The translations under genes were made by a program, and so were the position numbers. Positions 53,557-62,767 of a stretch of 64,000 nucleotides of DNA are shown piece after piece; the stretch's first letter is position 1, and each line of letters opens with the position of its first letter. Below the pieces are notes generated by a model. It was not told the origin of the DNA. It saw only the letters and a list, made by a program, of their open reading frames with translations, and searched no databases. The DNA comes from Chloroflexota bacterium (lineage in GTDB: Bacteria; Chloroflexota; UBA6077; CF-72), in NCBI GenBank assembly GCA_016191465.1, contig JACPOP010000014.1:124001-188000 (forward strand), in the 5' to 3' direction.

Positions 53557-54512
53557 GCGGAGGGTTCGGCAGGCCCTGCCGCGAAGTAGTCCCACACGGC
53601 CCCGAGTGCCTCGCCCATCGATCGGGATTGCGTGAAGCCGCTGTCGGGAAGGCGCGACTCGACCGAAAAGGTGGCTGGCTCGGAGGACGCCCCGTTGACG
53701 CGTACGAAGGTGTTGTGGGCCTGCCCAACACGCTGTACGTGCTGCGCGACCTGGCCGATGGTGACGACCTCGGTGACCGCATTGACCACCTGCCACGGGT
53801 CGGACGGCTCGGCGAAATCCGCCGCCACGAGCAGCGCCTGGACGGCATCTTCGAGGTGGATGAACCCCACCGGCCGATCGTCGAACACTTCGAGTATCTC
53901 CCCCCGAATTGCCCTGGACGTGAAGACATTCGGGACCGTCATGAACGGGGGATCGGTTTTGATAACCGGCCCGAGGCCGTACACCACGCCGAGGCGGACG
54001 GACACAAAGAGTCCGCCGATCGTGCGCGCGAGCTGTTCCACGTACAGCTTGGAAAGGTGCGCAAGATCGCCGATCCGACCGTACGGCGTGTCCTCGGTGA
54101 TCGTCTGGCCGGTGACCTCGTCGCCATAGACGCGGAACGATCCACCGAACACGACAGTGAGGCCATGCTCCTTGGCTGCTTGCAGCACCACCCGCGCCCC
54201 GACGAGGTTTGCGCGCTCCGTGTAATCAGGGTCGCGTACGGCGATCGCCGCGCTGGGCTGGGCGGCGAGGTGGTACACCACGGGTGGATCAGCGCTCAGC
54301 GCCAGGACAGCCTCCATGGCGCGCGCCACGTCGGTGGGGTTGGCCACGTCGCCCTCGATGAGTGTGAACTCGGGCGACGTGCGGAGCGGATCCAGCGCCG
54401 CAAGCGGCGTGCAGTAGCCGTTCTCCAGGCCCACGACCTGCACACCATCATCCAGCAGCGAGGTTGCGAGCGCAGCCCCAATGTACCCTACGCCCGTCAC
54501 CAGTACCGCCAC
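53553..54512 (-). CDS. NAD-dependent sugar epimerase/dehydratase
   Basis: 319 residues from GTG 54512. VAVLVTGVGYIGAALATSLL gives the dinucleotide fold. The catalytic region reads VFGGSFRVYGDE and HLSKLYVEQLA; the Tyr of the usual YxxxK motif is replaced in the second (LSKLYVEQ), so catalysis could differ. VRLGVVYGLGP and VGFIHLEDAVQALL follow family lines. It is first in the leftward polysaccharide operon and divergent from the glycosyltransferase gene 43 bp away. Confidence 0.86.
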   Translation of the reverse strand: MAVLVTGVGYIGAALATSLLDDGVQVVGLENGYCTPLAALDPLRTSPEFTLIEGDVANPTDVARAMEAVLALSADPPVVYHLAAQPSAAIAVRDPDYTERANLVGARVVLQAAKEHGLTVVFGGSFRVYGDEVTGQTITEDTPYGRIGDLAHLSKLYVEQLARTIGGLFVSVRLGVVYGLGPVIKTDPPFMTVPNVFTSRAIRGEILEVFDDRPVGFIHLEDAVQALLVAADFAEPSDPWQVVNAVTEVVTIGQVAQHVQRVGQAHNTFVRVNGASSEPATFSVESRLPDSGFTQSRSMGEALGAVWDYFAAGPAEPSA

Positions 54513-54555
54513 GGCTCGGATTCTACTCGTGGCCCCCTGGACACACCTCCGCACG

Positions 54556-55368
54556 ATGACCAGCACTCAGTCGGCATCTCCCGAGCGGCCCCGCGGCGTG
54601 GACGTCCTCGGCACGCGCGTCGACGACGTCACGTACGAGGAAGCCCTGGCGCTGCTGCGCGCGGCGATCCAGCGGCGGGAGACGCTCGTGGTCTCGACGC
54701 CGAATCCGGAGATCGTGATGGCGGCCCGCGCCGATTCGGACTACCGAGCCGTGCTCGACCGCTGCGGCCTGAACATTCCGGATGGGATCGGTCTGCTCCT
54801 GGCAGCGCGGATCGCGGGGCAACCGCTCCGCGAGCACGTTCAGGGAACCGACCTCGTGCTCCGTCTGGCAGCGGAGTCACCGACGGCCGGCTATCGGTGG
54901 TTCTTGTTGGGCGGCTGGGGCGACACCGCCGAACGTGCCGCTCGGGCGTTGGAGCGGCAATTCCCGGGCATCCGCGTTGTCGGCTGGGATCCGGGCTCGC
55001 CCGATCCTGCTGACGACGCAGCCACGCGGGAGCTGGTTCGCGCGGCCGGCCCGGTGGACGTGCTGCTCGTCGCCTATGGCGCTCCGAAGCAGGAGCGCTG
55101 GCTGGATCGGAACCAGGCAGCGCTGGGCGTCCCGGTGGGGATCGGCGTGGGCGGGGTGTTCGCGTACATCGCGGGCGACGTCCCGCGTGCCCCGGCCTGG
55201 GTCCGACGCATCCACTTCGAGTGGCTGCATCGCCTTCTGACGCAGCCCAGGTACCGCTGGCGCCGCCAGCTACGCCTTCCCCTGTTTGGCATCCTGGCCA
55301 TCGCCGAGGGTCTTCGCCGGCGAAAAGTAGCCGCCGCGCTCAGTCGGCGAACAGCTCCTCGAGACTGA
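54556..55368 (+). CDS. WecG/TagA/CpsF family glycosyltransferase
   Basis: 270 residues from the ATG at 54556. The family signature is clear: VSTPNPEIVMAARADSDYRA, NIPDGIGLLLAAR with the conserved Asp, WFLLGGWGDTAERAA, LLVAYGAPKQERWL and GVGGVFAYIAGDVPRAPAW. These enzymes add the second sugar (such as ManNAc or ManNAcA) to a lipid-linked GlcNAc. That fits the WecA-like transferase in the neighbouring cluster. Its 3' end overlaps the convergent Uma2 gene by 29 bp. Confidence 0.94.
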   Translation: MTSTQSASPERPRGVDVLGTRVDDVTYEEALALLRAAIQRRETLVVSTPNPEIVMAARADSDYRAVLDRCGLNIPDGIGLLLAARIAGQPLREHVQGTDLVLRLAAESPTAGYRWFLLGGWGDTAERAARALERQFPGIRVVGWDPGSPDPADDAATRELVRAAGPVDVLLVAYGAPKQERWLDRNQAALGVPVGIGVGGVFAYIAGDVPRAPAWVRRIHFEWLHRLLTQPRYRWRRQLRLPLFGILAIAEGLRRRKVAAALSRRTAPRD

Positions 55369-55894
55369 GGCTGAAGCATGGCAGGAGGGGTGAGGTGAGC
55401 GTGTCCCCCTCGTGGAGTGTGGCTGCACGTTCCAGGCCCGTGCTGGTGCGACGGAACAGCTCCACGGCGCGGGTCCGCCAATCGGCGATCCAGTACTCGT
55501 CCACACCCCGGCGGGCATACAGCTTCAACTTCGCTTCGCGGTCACGCCGCTCGTTCGTGCTGCCGGGGGAGAGCACCTCCACCACCAGCTCGGGAGCGGT
55601 GTACAGCTTGCCATCGCGCAGCCCGTGGCGCAGGCGGGCGGTGCTGATCCATACCACGTCGGGTGCCACGTCGTCATCTTCCGCGAAGATCAGGCCGGGC
55701 GCGATGTTCGCCTGGCCTCTATGGTCCGGACGACTCCACGCATCAAGGGCCGCGCAGAGCCGGCTGCACGTCCGCTGGTGGTGCCAGTGGGGTTGCCTGG
55801 ACATGAACAACTCCCCATCGATGATCTCGTAGCGCCGCCCGTCCTCCGGGAGCAGGTCGAGATCCGCCGAGGTCCACCGCGAGGTGATGACCAT
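55340..55894 (-). CDS. Uma2-family (DUF820) endonuclease-like protein
   Basis: 184 residues. PD-(D/E)XK-like motifs of Uma2: YEIIDGELFM, DDVAPDVVWIS with the catalytic Asp, LVVEVLSPGS with the Glu, and the Lys of AKLKLYARRGVDEYWIAD. Uma2 proteins are common in many copies in Chloroflexota and cyanobacteria; their biological role is unclear. It stands alone here. Confidence 0.92.
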   Translation of the reverse strand: MVITSRWTSADLDLLPEDGRRYEIIDGELFMSRQPHWHHQRTCSRLCAALDAWSRPDHRGQANIAPGLIFAEDDDVAPDVVWISTARLRHGLRDGKLYTAPELVVEVLSPGSTNERRDREAKLKLYARRGVDEYWIADWRTRAVELFRRTSTGLERAATLHEGDTLTSPLLPCFSLSLEELFAD

Positions 55895-56011
55895 GGTGGG
55901 AATGGTACGCGATCGCCGACCTGGCTATACCTTCAGGCTGCTCCACGGGGTGTACTGCCAGGGCGCCTGCCGAGGCCCACCAGGTGTTTGGGCGCACCCC
56001 GGCCGCCGGGG

Positions 56012-56017
56012 TATACT
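56012..56017 (+). promoter_or_regulatory. Candidate -10 box of the tRNA-Val gene
   Basis: TATACT, 5 of 6 matches to the sigma-70 -10 box, 11 bp upstream of the tRNA. A weak -35 (TTGGGC) lies 18 bp further upstream. Confidence 0.5.
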
Positions 56018-56028
56018 CGGGCCTTCGC

Positions 56029-56105
<77 letters not shown>

Positions 56106-56142
56106 CGACGCCGCGGCTAGAATGGCCGGCAGCTAGAAGTGC

Positions 56143-57078
56143 ATGGCAGCCGAGAGAGACATCGTCGCGCGGGGCGGCCTGGGCGTGGCGCGGGGTCTCC
56201 TGGTCGCCGTCCGGCCCAAACAGTGGCTGAAAAATGGGCTGCTGTTCGTGCCGCTGGTGTTCACGCTGAACATCGGCACGTTTCGGCTCCTGGTGCAGTC
56301 TGTGGAAGCCGTGTTGATTTTCTGCGCGCTCTCCAGCGCCGGCTATCTGCTCAACGACGTGGCCGACGTCACGGCAGACCGGCAGCACCCCCGGAAGCGC
56401 TTCCGGCCGATAGCAGCCGGGGTGGTGCCGGTTCCGCTCGCGCTGGGCCTCGGACTCGTGTTGGCTTCAGGCGGGGTCGTGCTGGCGTTCCTGCTGCGCC
56501 CGCAGTTCGGCCTCCTGGCGCTGCTGTACCTGGCGCTCACGGCCAGCTACACCCTGTGGCTCAAGCATATCGTGCTGCTGGATATCTTTGGACTCGCGGG
56601 AGGGTTCGTGCTGCGCGCGGTGGCCGGTGCCGTGGCCATTAACGTGCCGGCATCGCCCTGGCTGTATATCGCCACGCTCCTCGGGGCACTGCTCATTGCA
56701 CTCGGCAAGCGGCGTGCGGAGCTCTCGGCTCTGGGTGCTGGAGCGGGGGAGGTCCGCCGCAACCTGGAGGCATACTCGCTGCCACTCATCGACCAATTGA
56801 TTACGGTCGTGAGCTCGGCCGCGGTCATGACGTACGCGCTGTACACGTTCTCCGCGGAAAACCTGCCGCGGGACCGCAGCATGATGCTCACCATTCCCGT
56901 GGTGCTGTACGGCATGTTCCGCTACCTGTACCTGGTCCACGACGGCGGTGGGGATGCGGGCGACGTCAGTGGCGCCCCGGAGGATCTGCTGTTTCGCGAC
57001 CGACCTTTGCTTATCAGCGTTCTCCTGTGGGTCGTGCTCGCCGTCGCCGTCCTGTACGTTGGAGCCAGCGCATCCTGA
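56143..57078 (+). CDS. UbiA-family prenyltransferase, decaprenylphosphate phosphoribosyltransferase-like
   Basis: 311 residues with about eight to nine helices. RPKQWLKNGLLF near residue 25 and NDVADVTADRQHPRKRFRP (metal-binding NDxxD/DRxHP) are signatures of DPPR synthases (Rv3806c-like) in the UbiA superfamily. A second acidic motif lies in the later cytoplasmic loop (KHIVLLDIFGLAGGF). It would attach phosphoribose to a polyprenyl phosphate for cell-surface arabinan or ribose transfer. It lies 38 bp after the tRNA. Confidence 0.88.
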   Translation: MAAERDIVARGGLGVARGLLVAVRPKQWLKNGLLFVPLVFTLNIGTFRLLVQSVEAVLIFCALSSAGYLLNDVADVTADRQHPRKRFRPIAAGVVPVPLALGLGLVLASGGVVLAFLLRPQFGLLALLYLALTASYTLWLKHIVLLDIFGLAGGFVLRAVAGAVAINVPASPWLYIATLLGALLIALGKRRAELSALGAGAGEVRRNLEAYSLPLIDQLITVVSSAAVMTYALYTFSAENLPRDRSMMLTIPVVLYGMFRYLYLVHDGGGDAGDVSGAPEDLLFRDRPLLISVLLWVVLAVAVLYVGASAS

Positions 57079-57152
57079 TCGCTGCGTGAGAAACCGGGGG
57101 TGGAGTCCAGCCTGCATGGCCCAATTTATGCCCCTCAACCGTCTGAGTAGCC

Positions 57153-57926
57153 ATGCCGGAACCCCCTTCCGAGAACTCGTTCCGACGCGGCGGGAGTACC
57201 CGAACGCAGATCGTGGTCCCGCTGCGTCGTGTCGCCGCGCCAGCCCCTGAGGCGCCTCCTCGCGCGGCCACGCCGCCGGCTCCGCCGCCCATACCCGCGT
57301 CTGGGAAGGCGCCGCCGCGTCCGACACCGCCCCCGACACGCGCCGCGCCGCCGCTTCCCGACAGGCAACCGGAGGCGGATGCCGCGACGCTGCGCCTGCC
57401 ACGCACCGCGTTCGGTGCCCGTCGCTGGCGCGCGGAACCGCTGAAGGGTGAAACCATCGGCGTCCTGGCGGTCGTTCTCATTGCGCTACTCGCGGCCTTG
57501 TGGTTGTGGCCGCGCTTCGGGGCTGACCTTCCGGCGGACCAACTGGCGGTCACCAGCGCAACCCGCGCGCTGGGGCTGGGTGGCGGGCCGGCCGGTCGGC
57601 CCGGCGTGACCGTGGCTGGGGTTCAGGCCGGGCAGTCGGCAGCGGCGGCAACGGCGAATAACTGTCGGCCGGGTGAGAAGCCGGCGTTCAGCGACGGCTT
57701 TGCCGCGCTCTCCAAGGCCGTCGGCGGCGTGATGGGCGATCCGGTCGAGTGCGCTCGTGCCGAGGGGCCGAATGGCGACGTGGCGCAGCGCACCACGCGC
57801 GGCCTGGCGTATTACCGCCGCGCGACGAACATGCCGTCGTTTACCGACGGCTACCGGCACTGGGCGTTGACGCCAAACGGTCTCCGCCAGTGGGAAGGCA
57901 CCAGCGTCGACCCGCCGAGCGAGTGA
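57153..57926 (+). CDS. Membrane-anchored protein with proline-rich N-terminus and a C-terminal extracytoplasmic domain
   Basis: 257 residues. A Pro/Ala/Arg-rich cytoplasmic-type N-terminus (about 25-75), one membrane helix (about 100-120, GVLAVVLIALLAALWLWP), a Gly/Ala-rich linker, and a C-terminal domain of about 85 residues with CRPGEKPAFSDGFAALSK, GDPVECARAE, GLAYYRRATNMPSFTDG and HWALTPNGLRQWEG. I recall this C-terminal pattern from secreted proteins of Chloroflexota but cannot name a family or function. Confidence 0.72.
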   Translation: MPEPPSENSFRRGGSTRTQIVVPLRRVAAPAPEAPPRAATPPAPPPIPASGKAPPRPTPPPTRAAPPLPDRQPEADAATLRLPRTAFGARRWRAEPLKGETIGVLAVVLIALLAALWLWPRFGADLPADQLAVTSATRALGLGGGPAGRPGVTVAGVQAGQSAAAATANNCRPGEKPAFSDGFAALSKAVGGVMGDPVECARAEGPNGDVAQRTTRGLAYYRRATNMPSFTDGYRHWALTPNGLRQWEGTSVDPPSE

Positions 57927-57943
57927 GCGCCGGCGGAAGCGCG

Positions 57944-58831
57944 CTACGGTCTCGGGCTCGCGGCCGGTTCAGGCTCCTCGGCGCCGAACAGGCCGCGGCT
58001 GGCGACGCCAAGCTCCGAGCCCTGGGCGAACTCCAGGGCCGCCTCGGCTTCGCCCGTCAGCTCGTCCACGCTCGAGGCATCGTGCGGAAACTCGGACACG
58101 CCGGCGCGCACGGTGAGGCTCAATTGCACGCGGATGCGCTGGCGCAGCTTGTCCACTGCCGCCAGAGCGCCCTGGAGCGGCGTGTGGGGGAGCACCACCG
58201 CGATCCGATCAGCACCATACACGGACACCGTGTCCATAGGGCGGAGACCGCTCTTCGCTTCGCGGGCCAGCGCGTCAACCTGGACCGCTGCCTGGTCCGC
58301 GCCAAGCTTTTCCACGAGCTCGGGCCAGTTGTCCACGGCGATGAGCGCCAGTGAAACGGGATAGACGTAGCGTCGGCCGCGCAGGATCTCCTCCTCGAGC
58401 CCGGCCCGGGCGTGGCGCCACTTCAACACGCCCGCCTCTGACATGGGCGTGAGCTCCTCGATCACCAGCGCGTCGTGGCGCCTGGCGAGCGCCACGGCCT
58501 CGGTTTCGGCGGCGAGCAGCTCGGCAAGGTACGCCAGGAGGAACAGTCCGATGGCTACGGTGCCCACCGAAAGAACGAGCCCCGCCAGGCCTTCCACCAG
58601 CCAGCGCACGAGGGCGAATGTGACCGCGCCGACCAGGGCGGCACCAAAGCTCACGAAGGGCTTAGGCCGCCACAGCCCAACGGCACACACCAGCGCCACC
58701 AGGGTCGGCGCCAGGACGCGCGCTTCGCCGGTATCCGTCAGCGCCGCGGCGGCGAGCACCAGCCCAGCGGCGACCACGAGCGCCGCGGCGAGCGACTTGG
58801 TGCGAGGAACGTCGGTCGTGTACCGCTTCAT
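57944..58831 (-). CDS. Membrane protein with degenerate GGDEF domain
   Basis: 295 residues. Four to five helices (about 10-110) are followed by a helix linker and a GGDEF-like domain (about 150-285). The catalytic motif is YGADR (SVYGADRIAVVLP) where RYGGDEF is usual, so it probably does not make cyclic di-GMP. It overlaps the stop of bcsB by four bases (ATGA). The pairing of a dead GGDEF with BcsB suggests a regulatory or binding role in polysaccharide export. Confidence 0.82.
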   Translation of the reverse strand: MKRYTTDVPRTKSLAAALVVAAGLVLAAAALTDTGEARVLAPTLVALVCAVGLWRPKPFVSFGAALVGAVTFALVRWLVEGLAGLVLSVGTVAIGLFLLAYLAELLAAETEAVALARRHDALVIEELTPMSEAGVLKWRHARAGLEEEILRGRRYVYPVSLALIAVDNWPELVEKLGADQAAVQVDALAREAKSGLRPMDTVSVYGADRIAVVLPHTPLQGALAAVDKLRQRIRVQLSLTVRAGVSEFPHDASSVDELTGEAEAALEFAQGSELGVASRGLFGAEEPEPAASPRP

Positions 58832-61083
58832 CGGCGTGTCCGAACGCTCCCAGCGCCCCGGCCCCTGGCGGTGCCGAGTGTCAGCAGGAGAACCACGAGC
58901 ATCGCGCCTACCGCGGCTAGCCCTGCCGCGTACAGCGCGTACGGCGGGCGCCGCTGAGCGAGCACTTCCGTTGGCTCGATGCGTGGACGCAACTGATAGG
59001 TGGTCACCTGCAACGGATCAGGCCGCGGACCGCCGATGGTCAGAGGCTCTGGAGTGGGCACCGTATTTGGGGCCGGGGCGGCCGGCTCGGCGAGTGAGAT
59101 GATGGCGGCGTTGCCCGCCATGTTGCCCTGACGAAGCGCTTCCACCGCGAGTGGAACGCCCAAGACGCCTGTTCCCGAAATAATGAGCGCCGAACGTCCG
59201 CTGCTCCACGGCGAGACGATCTGCTGCAGCACACCCAACTGCGTGGCATCGCGGACCGAGACACTCATCCCGCGGCTCAGCACAATCCGCGCTTGCTCAT
59301 CGATCTCAATGGGCAGACGTCCGCCCAGCGTTCCGAGCAGTGGGATCTGGCCGGGCAGCCCCAGGATGGCCACATCCTTGTTGCTCGCCAGCGCCGGCGT
59401 GAAGTCGGAGGCCCGGAGGGTCGTCGGCGTGAGCACCTCCGCCCGCGCATTCCGGCCCAGCGTGGCGGCGAACCGCAGGAACGCGCGGGCATCGCCCAGA
59501 TCATCCGGGACGACGATCAGGGTGTCGCGGAGGAACCCCTCCCGCAGGAACGGGTACGGGAAGTTTGCCAGCGTAGCGGTTTCCACGCGCACGTCGGCCG
59601 TATTCGGGAGCTGGAAACTGGACTCGCGGTGGAGCACTACCCAGGCCTGTTCGTCAGGAACGCTGGCGCACACTCGCACGTCCTCCGAGGCCGGCAGGTA
59701 GAGCGTGAACTCCAGGGTGGCCGCGTTGGTGCCGCCCCGGAGGGCCGCGGTCGGAATGTCGAAGCGCACGGTGCCGCGGGTGGTGTCCACGTCCTTGAAG
59801 TTCGCGGACGCCACGGGCACCCCGTTGAGCACGAGCCGCATATTGGAGCGCTGCAGGTCCAACAGCGGGGAGCGGCTGATGATGGCTTCGAATGGCACGG
59901 AGTTGCGCCCCGAGAGCGTGGGCAGCTCGACATTGAAGGAGACGCGGTGCTCACCGGAGCCGGTGAGCGTGTCGTCGCCGCGGCCGAGGTCGGCGAGCGT
60001 GGTCACGATGCCGTCACCCTTCGAGGACTGGTCCGCGGTGGCGGTCGCCTCGCGTACGAAGGCATACGAGCCGCGCATCGCCCTGGTGGCGGACTGGCTG
60101 GCCATCGCCAGCGCGGCGCGCTCCACAGCCGCGTCGGTGGTGCCGGTCACCGCGAGCACCGCGCGGCCGCGCGCCCAGGGCGAAGGTGCCTCGAAGAGGA
60201 TGCCCGTCTCGGCGTCCGCGGCATCACCCAGCGTGTCGCGGTACGTTCCATCGGGAAGCCGGGTCAGGCTCGGCGGATCGAGCCGACCCAGCGACGGCAG
60301 TGCATCGCGCCGCCCCACGAACACCAGGTTGGCCTCGCCGGAGAAATCTTCGCCCTCGCGGCTCACTTCCAGCCCGAGGTTGCGACCGTTTGTCGCCTGC
60401 CCCAGGCGCGCTGCGATGCGCCCCGCGGCGGTGATCTCGGCGCTGGTCGGTTGGACCGGCAGGACGAAGCGGGTTGGCGCCGGCTGGGCGACCTCGGATT
60501 GAAACAGCGGGGCGGGGAAGCCCGTGAGCGACAGAGTTGGCACCCGTGGGTTGGGGGTCCTGTCGGCGTAGCTGTATCGAACCTGGCTGGAATTGAAGAC
60601 GGTCAAGTAGCGCGCGGGGCTCTCAACGGCACAGGACTCCACGTCCAGCCGAAGCAGCGCCTGGACGCGCAGCCGGTTGATGTCGGCAAGGATTGTCTGC
60701 CGAGGGAGCGGGAGGGTGATGCGCGAGCGCGTGGAGCGGGCGGCGAGCCCCTCGGTGTAGATCGGCTGGTCGTTCCAGAACACGGTCATCACCGACTCGC
60801 GCGCCAGCAGGCCAGAGGCCTGGAAATCCAGATCCAGCCAGTTGTCTTCCCCGAGGGGGAACTCGCCGGGGCCGGGGATGTAGTAGTCGGTGGAGACGAG
60901 GCGGCCCTTGAGCGTGAGGTCCGAGTAGCTCAGCGACCCGAGGCGGGCCACGTCAATGGGCTCGACGGGGGGCGACTTTCCAAGCTCGGGTGTTCCTGGT
61001 TGTGCCATGACGGGCTGCAGCGCCAGCCACAGCGCTGCCACCGCCAGCAGACTTGCACGTGCTGCGTGGAACATGCTGCTCAT
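58828..61083 (-). CDS. bcsB: BcsB-like cellulose-synthase accessory/regulatory protein
   Basis: 751 residues. Signal peptide (about 8-27, ending VMAQ), two repeated carbohydrate-binding/flavodoxin-like halves of the BcsB type (LSYSDLTLKGRLVSTDYYIP near the start; SGEHRVSFNVELPTLSGRN in the middle) and a C-terminal membrane helix (about 715-740). BcsB sits outside the membrane and guides the nascent glucan. No BcsA synthase is in the window; instead two GT39-like proteins precede it in the operon, each coupled by short overlaps. Confidence 0.87.
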   Translation of the reverse strand: MSSMFHAARASLLAVAALWLALQPVMAQPGTPELGKSPPVEPIDVARLGSLSYSDLTLKGRLVSTDYYIPGPGEFPLGEDNWLDLDFQASGLLARESVMTVFWNDQPIYTEGLAARSTRSRITLPLPRQTILADINRLRVQALLRLDVESCAVESPARYLTVFNSSQVRYSYADRTPNPRVPTLSLTGFPAPLFQSEVAQPAPTRFVLPVQPTSAEITAAGRIAARLGQATNGRNLGLEVSREGEDFSGEANLVFVGRRDALPSLGRLDPPSLTRLPDGTYRDTLGDAADAETGILFEAPSPWARGRAVLAVTGTTDAAVERAALAMASQSATRAMRGSYAFVREATATADQSSKGDGIVTTLADLGRGDDTLTGSGEHRVSFNVELPTLSGRNSVPFEAIISRSPLLDLQRSNMRLVLNGVPVASANFKDVDTTRGTVRFDIPTAALRGGTNAATLEFTLYLPASEDVRVCASVPDEQAWVVLHRESSFQLPNTADVRVETATLANFPYPFLREGFLRDTLIVVPDDLGDARAFLRFAATLGRNARAEVLTPTTLRASDFTPALASNKDVAILGLPGQIPLLGTLGGRLPIEIDEQARIVLSRGMSVSVRDATQLGVLQQIVSPWSSGRSALIISGTGVLGVPLAVEALRQGNMAGNAAIISLAEPAAPAPNTVPTPEPLTIGGPRPDPLQVTTYQLRPRIEPTEVLAQRRPPYALYAAGLAAVGAMLVVLLLTLGTARGRGAGSVRTRR

Positions 61084-62765
61084 GGCGCTGGCTCCTCCTG
61101 CCCAGGCGGTGTGTCCAGGATGCGATACAGACGCCAGGTGGAGCCCATCGGATCACCGGAAGACCAGTCTTGCTCCAGGCGAGCCCAGGGGGCGCCGCGC
61201 TCATACAGGGTCGGGTACACAATATTCACCTTGTTCAGGGCACCTTCCAGCTTGGTGGAAGAGACGAGCATGTAGCGCACGCGGCCCACCGGATCTCGTA
61301 GCGTGGCATCGAAGTCCTGGTCGCCCGTGGCGACGAACCATTCTGGCCGGCCGGTGAAGAACACGATCCGATAGCCCTGGAAGTCGTCCACGAGAATGTC
61401 GCGGCCCACGTGGTTCGCGGTCAGGTAATCGGCGATCTGGCGCTCCACTGCCCAGGTGTTTTCGGACGTGCCATTGAGTACGTCTCGGATGACAATGTCG
61501 TTCCACTGCCCCCACTCCGTGGAGGTGTACATTGTGACGCCAGTCGAGATGTTCGAGGCGATCACCAGGAGCAGCGTCAAAGCGGTGGCGACGTGCCGGA
61601 GGCCGCGGGGCGCGAGCGCCAGTAGCGCGCCGACGAGCATGACGCCGAAGGGTATGGCCAGGATGAAGTACCGTAGGAACGCGGCGCTCTGGGCGGCGAA
61701 GAAGTTGAGCGCCTGGAACGCCGGGAACGTGAGTGCAAGCACGACGAGGGTGACAGCCAGCCGCCGCTCCCGCGGGGCCCGCAGGGCGTACAGGGCCAGC
61801 ACCGCGAGCGACAGCGTGAAGAGAGGAAAAAGGAGGGAAATCTGGTGCCCGAGGAAGCCCGCGATGGCCACGGGGTTGCCGGCCATCCGGGCAATCTCTG
61901 GCAACAGGGCCATCTGGTAGCCGATTTGGGCAGCATTCGAGTAATCGCCGCGGGCGAAATAGATCGGGTCGCCCATGATGAGCCAGTTCATGAGGATCCA
62001 CAGTCCGAACGCCGCGCCAATGGGCGCGATGTAGGCCAGTGTCAGCGCCTGGCGCTCCGAAGGCCGCAAGCGCTCCTCGCCGCGCAGGTAGGGCACCACC
62101 AGCACCATCAGCGCGGCCTGGATCAGACTGTCGTAGCGGGAGAGGCACGCCAGGCCCAGGCTGAAGGACGACATGATGAGCCAGAAGAAGTGCCAGCCGC
62201 TGTTCGCCCAACGCACCAGGAACGCGATGCTCCACACCGTGAACGCGGTACTGGTCATTTCGCTCATGCCATTGCCGGCGTAGAACAGCATCATCGGGTT
62301 CAGCGCGAACAGCGCCACCAGCATCAGCCGAGTGCGCCGTGAGACGCCCAGTGACTCGAGCGTGACAAGCACGCCCGCCGCCGTGAACGCGCCCATGAAG
62401 GCCGTGACCAGGTTCCCCGAAAGGCCGTTGAAGCGGAGTGGAGGGAAGAGCACCAAAGGAAGTTGAAGCAGGGTAGGCAGCGGCGCCCAGATGAACCCGA
62501 TGCTGGTGAGCTTGGGATCGTTGGCGAAGAACACCTGCCAGGCGTGCAGCGCGCGCGACATGGCATCGGTGACGAAGATGTTCAAGCGGAACACCACCAC
62601 CCACGCCATACCCAGATTCAGCACAAAAACGAGCCACGAAGTGACCACGACGTCGCGGCTCACCTGGAGCCGCGCAATCGCCGACACGGGCGCGACGATG
62701 CGTGCGCGTCGGAGGGCGGAGGGCCCGGTCCTCGGCGGGTGCAGGGCCGTGACGCTGGCTGCCAT
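61080..62765 (-). CDS. GT39-like polytopic glycosyltransferase
   Basis: 561 residues from the ATG at 62765 (ATG 62807 would overlap the upstream gene). About 11-12 helices. The early loop LNIFVTDAMSRALHAWQVF carries the Asp expected after helix 1 in GT-C enzymes, and ALFALNPMMLFYAGNGMSEM matches the paralogue upstream. The C-terminal about 130 residues are soluble (ILVDDFQGYRIVFFTGRP). It overlaps bcsB by four bases. It should use lipid-linked sugars to build or modify a surface polymer. Confidence 0.82.
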   Translation of the reverse strand: MAASVTALHPPRTGPSALRRARIVAPVSAIARLQVSRDVVVTSWLVFVLNLGMAWVVVFRLNIFVTDAMSRALHAWQVFFANDPKLTSIGFIWAPLPTLLQLPLVLFPPLRFNGLSGNLVTAFMGAFTAAGVLVTLESLGVSRRTRLMLVALFALNPMMLFYAGNGMSEMTSTAFTVWSIAFLVRWANSGWHFFWLIMSSFSLGLACLSRYDSLIQAALMVLVVPYLRGEERLRPSERQALTLAYIAPIGAAFGLWILMNWLIMGDPIYFARGDYSNAAQIGYQMALLPEIARMAGNPVAIAGFLGHQISLLFPLFTLSLAVLALYALRAPRERRLAVTLVVLALTFPAFQALNFFAAQSAAFLRYFILAIPFGVMLVGALLALAPRGLRHVATALTLLLVIASNISTGVTMYTSTEWGQWNDIVIRDVLNGTSENTWAVERQIADYLTANHVGRDILVDDFQGYRIVFFTGRPEWFVATGDQDFDATLRDPVGRVRYMLVSSTKLEGALNKVNIVYPTLYERGAPWARLEQDWSSGDPMGSTWRLYRILDTPPGQEEPAP

Positions 62766-62767
62766 GG

